A stretch of 64,000 nt of DNA from Sulfitobacter delicatus (GTDB lineage: Bacteria > Pseudomonadota > Alphaproteobacteria > Rhodobacterales > Rhodobacteraceae). Below are positions 63,096 through 64,000 of the stretch, piece after piece. A program made the translations under genes and the position numbers. The stretch is taken from positions 132,754-196,753 of the forward strand of contig NZ_FNBP01000003.1 of assembly GCF_900102535.1 (NCBI RefSeq), given 5' to 3'. Each line of letters opens with the position of its first letter. Position 1 is the first letter of the stretch. The notes under the pieces are model-generated. The model worked only from the letters and a program-made list of their open reading frames with translations, did not search any database and was not told the DNA's origin.

Positions 63096-63812
63096 TCAGC
63101 CCCGCCGGAAGGCACGCAGGGTGGGCAGCGCGATCACGACGCTGCCCCCAAGCGCCAGATAGGCCACCACGGGCGTTTCGCCCCAGTTGGTCACGATGAC
63201 CCCGATCAACCCCCAGATGACGGCCAGCCCATAGGTCGGCGTGCGTCCTAAGGCGGTCTGCACCCCGGCGCCGATGGCAATCGCGAGGCCGACAAAGACC
63301 ACCGCCGCGGTTTGCCCTTCCAGATAGCCATAGCCCGCCGCCAGCAGCGCCAGTGACACGCAAGAGGCGGCTGAGAGCCAGCCCGCGTAGAGGCCCACCG
63401 GAGCCGCGGCCCAGAGCGGGTCATCGACAGGGGCGAGGAAGAGGGCGATAAGCGCGGTGATGAGCATGATCCAGATCAGCACCGCCGCCCAGATCGGGCT
63501 CATGGTGGCTACTGCGAGCCATGTGGCGCCCACCGCAAGGGACAGGCAGAGCGGCACCCGCATGTCATGCCATTGTGCGTCGCGTGGGGCGCGCAGCAGG
63601 CCGTAGGCGAGGCCGACGATCAGCCAGAGGTAGATGACGCCCCAGATCGAGAAGGCATAGCCTGCGGGCTGCGCGGGTGGGTTGTCTTGCGGGATCGGGA
63701 ATTGGTTGGGGTCGAAGCCTGAAAAGCTGGGGACAAAGAAGGGGGAGACGGCGAAGGCGATGCTGAGCAGCAGCGCAAGGGCTGCGATCAGGGTGCGGGA
63801 TGATTTGGGCAA
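63096..63812 (-). CDS. TspO/MBR-like tryptophan-rich membrane protein
   Basis: A membrane protein of about 238 residues with about eight hydrophobic segments. Motifs such as PAGYAFSIWGVIYLWLIVGL and PVGLYAGWLSAASCVSLAL resemble the TspO/MBR tryptophan-rich sensory family, though the protein is longer than classic 160-residue TspO. Ligand and role are unknown; porphyrin or stress sensing is the family precedent. The start is unclear: I chose TTG at 63812 (LPKSSRTL), while an ATG at 63878 would add 22 residues. It is convergent with der. Confidence 0.75.
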   Translation of the reverse strand: MPKSSRTLIAALALLLSIAFAVSPFFVPSFSGFDPNQFPIPQDNPPAQPAGYAFSIWGVIYLWLIVGLAYGLLRAPRDAQWHDMRVPLCLSLAVGATWLAVATMSPIWAAVLIWIMLITALIALFLAPVDDPLWAAAPVGLYAGWLSAASCVSLALLAAGYGYLEGQTAAVVFVGLAIAIGAGVQTALGRTPTYGLAVIWGLIGVIVTNWGETPVVAYLALGGSVVIALPTLRAFRRG

Positions 63813-64000
63813 GCGGGGGCCTCGCGGGATTGGATGTTGCGGTACATTTAATCCTAGAGCGCCAGTTGCCTTCGGCAACCAAGGGCCAGCGCCTGCCCGT
63901 GGGTGGGCGATCTGACCGTTAGTTCATGCCACTTTATGGTTCAGCCGTGATGTGCGTTCTCAATGTCGCACCCAGCCTTACCAAATCGCCTACCCGGGGG

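Overview
The window looks like chromosomal DNA of a marine Rhodobacteraceae (Roseobacter group, Sulfitobacter-like). It is GC-rich and densely coded, with many ATGA start/stop overlaps. The gene families fit that group: TRAP transporter, a four-gene sarcosine oxidase locus, a NavRosD-like sodium channel with filter TLESWSM, aa3 oxidase CtaD, TamA/TamB, DUF992, DUF1289 and DUF302. The species call is inference from gene content. No rRNA or CRISPR is present.

Layout. 1-2.1 kb: tRNA-Tyr, the rRNA methyltransferase RlmB, a possible small RNA, two identical tRNA-Gly genes, a palindromic repeat and a MAPEG membrane protein. 2.2-7.1 kb: ctaD, lipB and a DsbA-like oxidoreductase on the minus strand, then a secreted peptidoglycan-binding protein. 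7.2-9.0 kb: tRNA-Leu(GAG) followed by a 1.7-kb element bounded by a repeat of the tRNA 3' end. The element holds a decayed tape-measure-like fragment, a coupled pair of unknown genes and a perfect 32-bp palindrome. 9.2-15.2 kb: tamA-tamB. 15.2-18.9 kb: flavin reductase, DUF992 protein, a small gene broken by one amber codon, and acs. 19.2-23.5 kb: dctPQM TRAP transporter and an AI-2E family permease. 23.6-27.3 kb: a YhaO/YhaN-like (SbcD/SbcC-like) nuclease-ATPase pair. 27.5-30.1 kb: coupled SDR and GH15 genes. 30.4-33.3 kb: a three-PAS hybrid histidine kinase with two receivers. 33.4-37.2 kb: an osmoprotectant-type ABC importer with the order of E. coli yehZYXW. 37.3-42.3 kb: pirin, MliC-like protein, a double zinc ribbon, two Rnk-like genes, dusA and a TauE permease. 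42.4-44.7 kb: unknown small gene, DUF1289, ruvX and ccmI. 44.9-50.6 kb: sarcosine oxidase soxBDAG with an unrelated small membrane-protein gene lodged between soxB and soxD. 50.7-52.1 kb: iron superoxide dismutase and a two-gene host-attachment unit. 52.2-64 kb: RarD, LOG protein, a LysM/Ig protein, Atm1-type exporter, sodium channel, DUF302 protein, YfgM-like protein, BamB, Der and a TspO-like protein.

Working together. TamA/TamB, BamB, the YfgM-like protein and the LysM protein serve the cell envelope. Acs and the TRAP transporter, sarcosine oxidase, the osmoprotectant importer and the GH15/SDR pair fit life on small organic and methylated osmolytes. Four stress-like units (SDR-GH15, the small membrane protein inside the sox locus, sodB, and the 69-aa/host-attachment pair) each carry an upstream GGAAC-N16/17-NGTT sequence resembling the alphaproteobacterial EcfG general-stress promoter. 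The sodB leader also has a perfect TTGAT-N4-ATCAA FNR-type box. The best candidate for something undescribed is the mini-element at tRNA-Leu. I do not see a clear large novel system, and most of the window is ordinary core genome.
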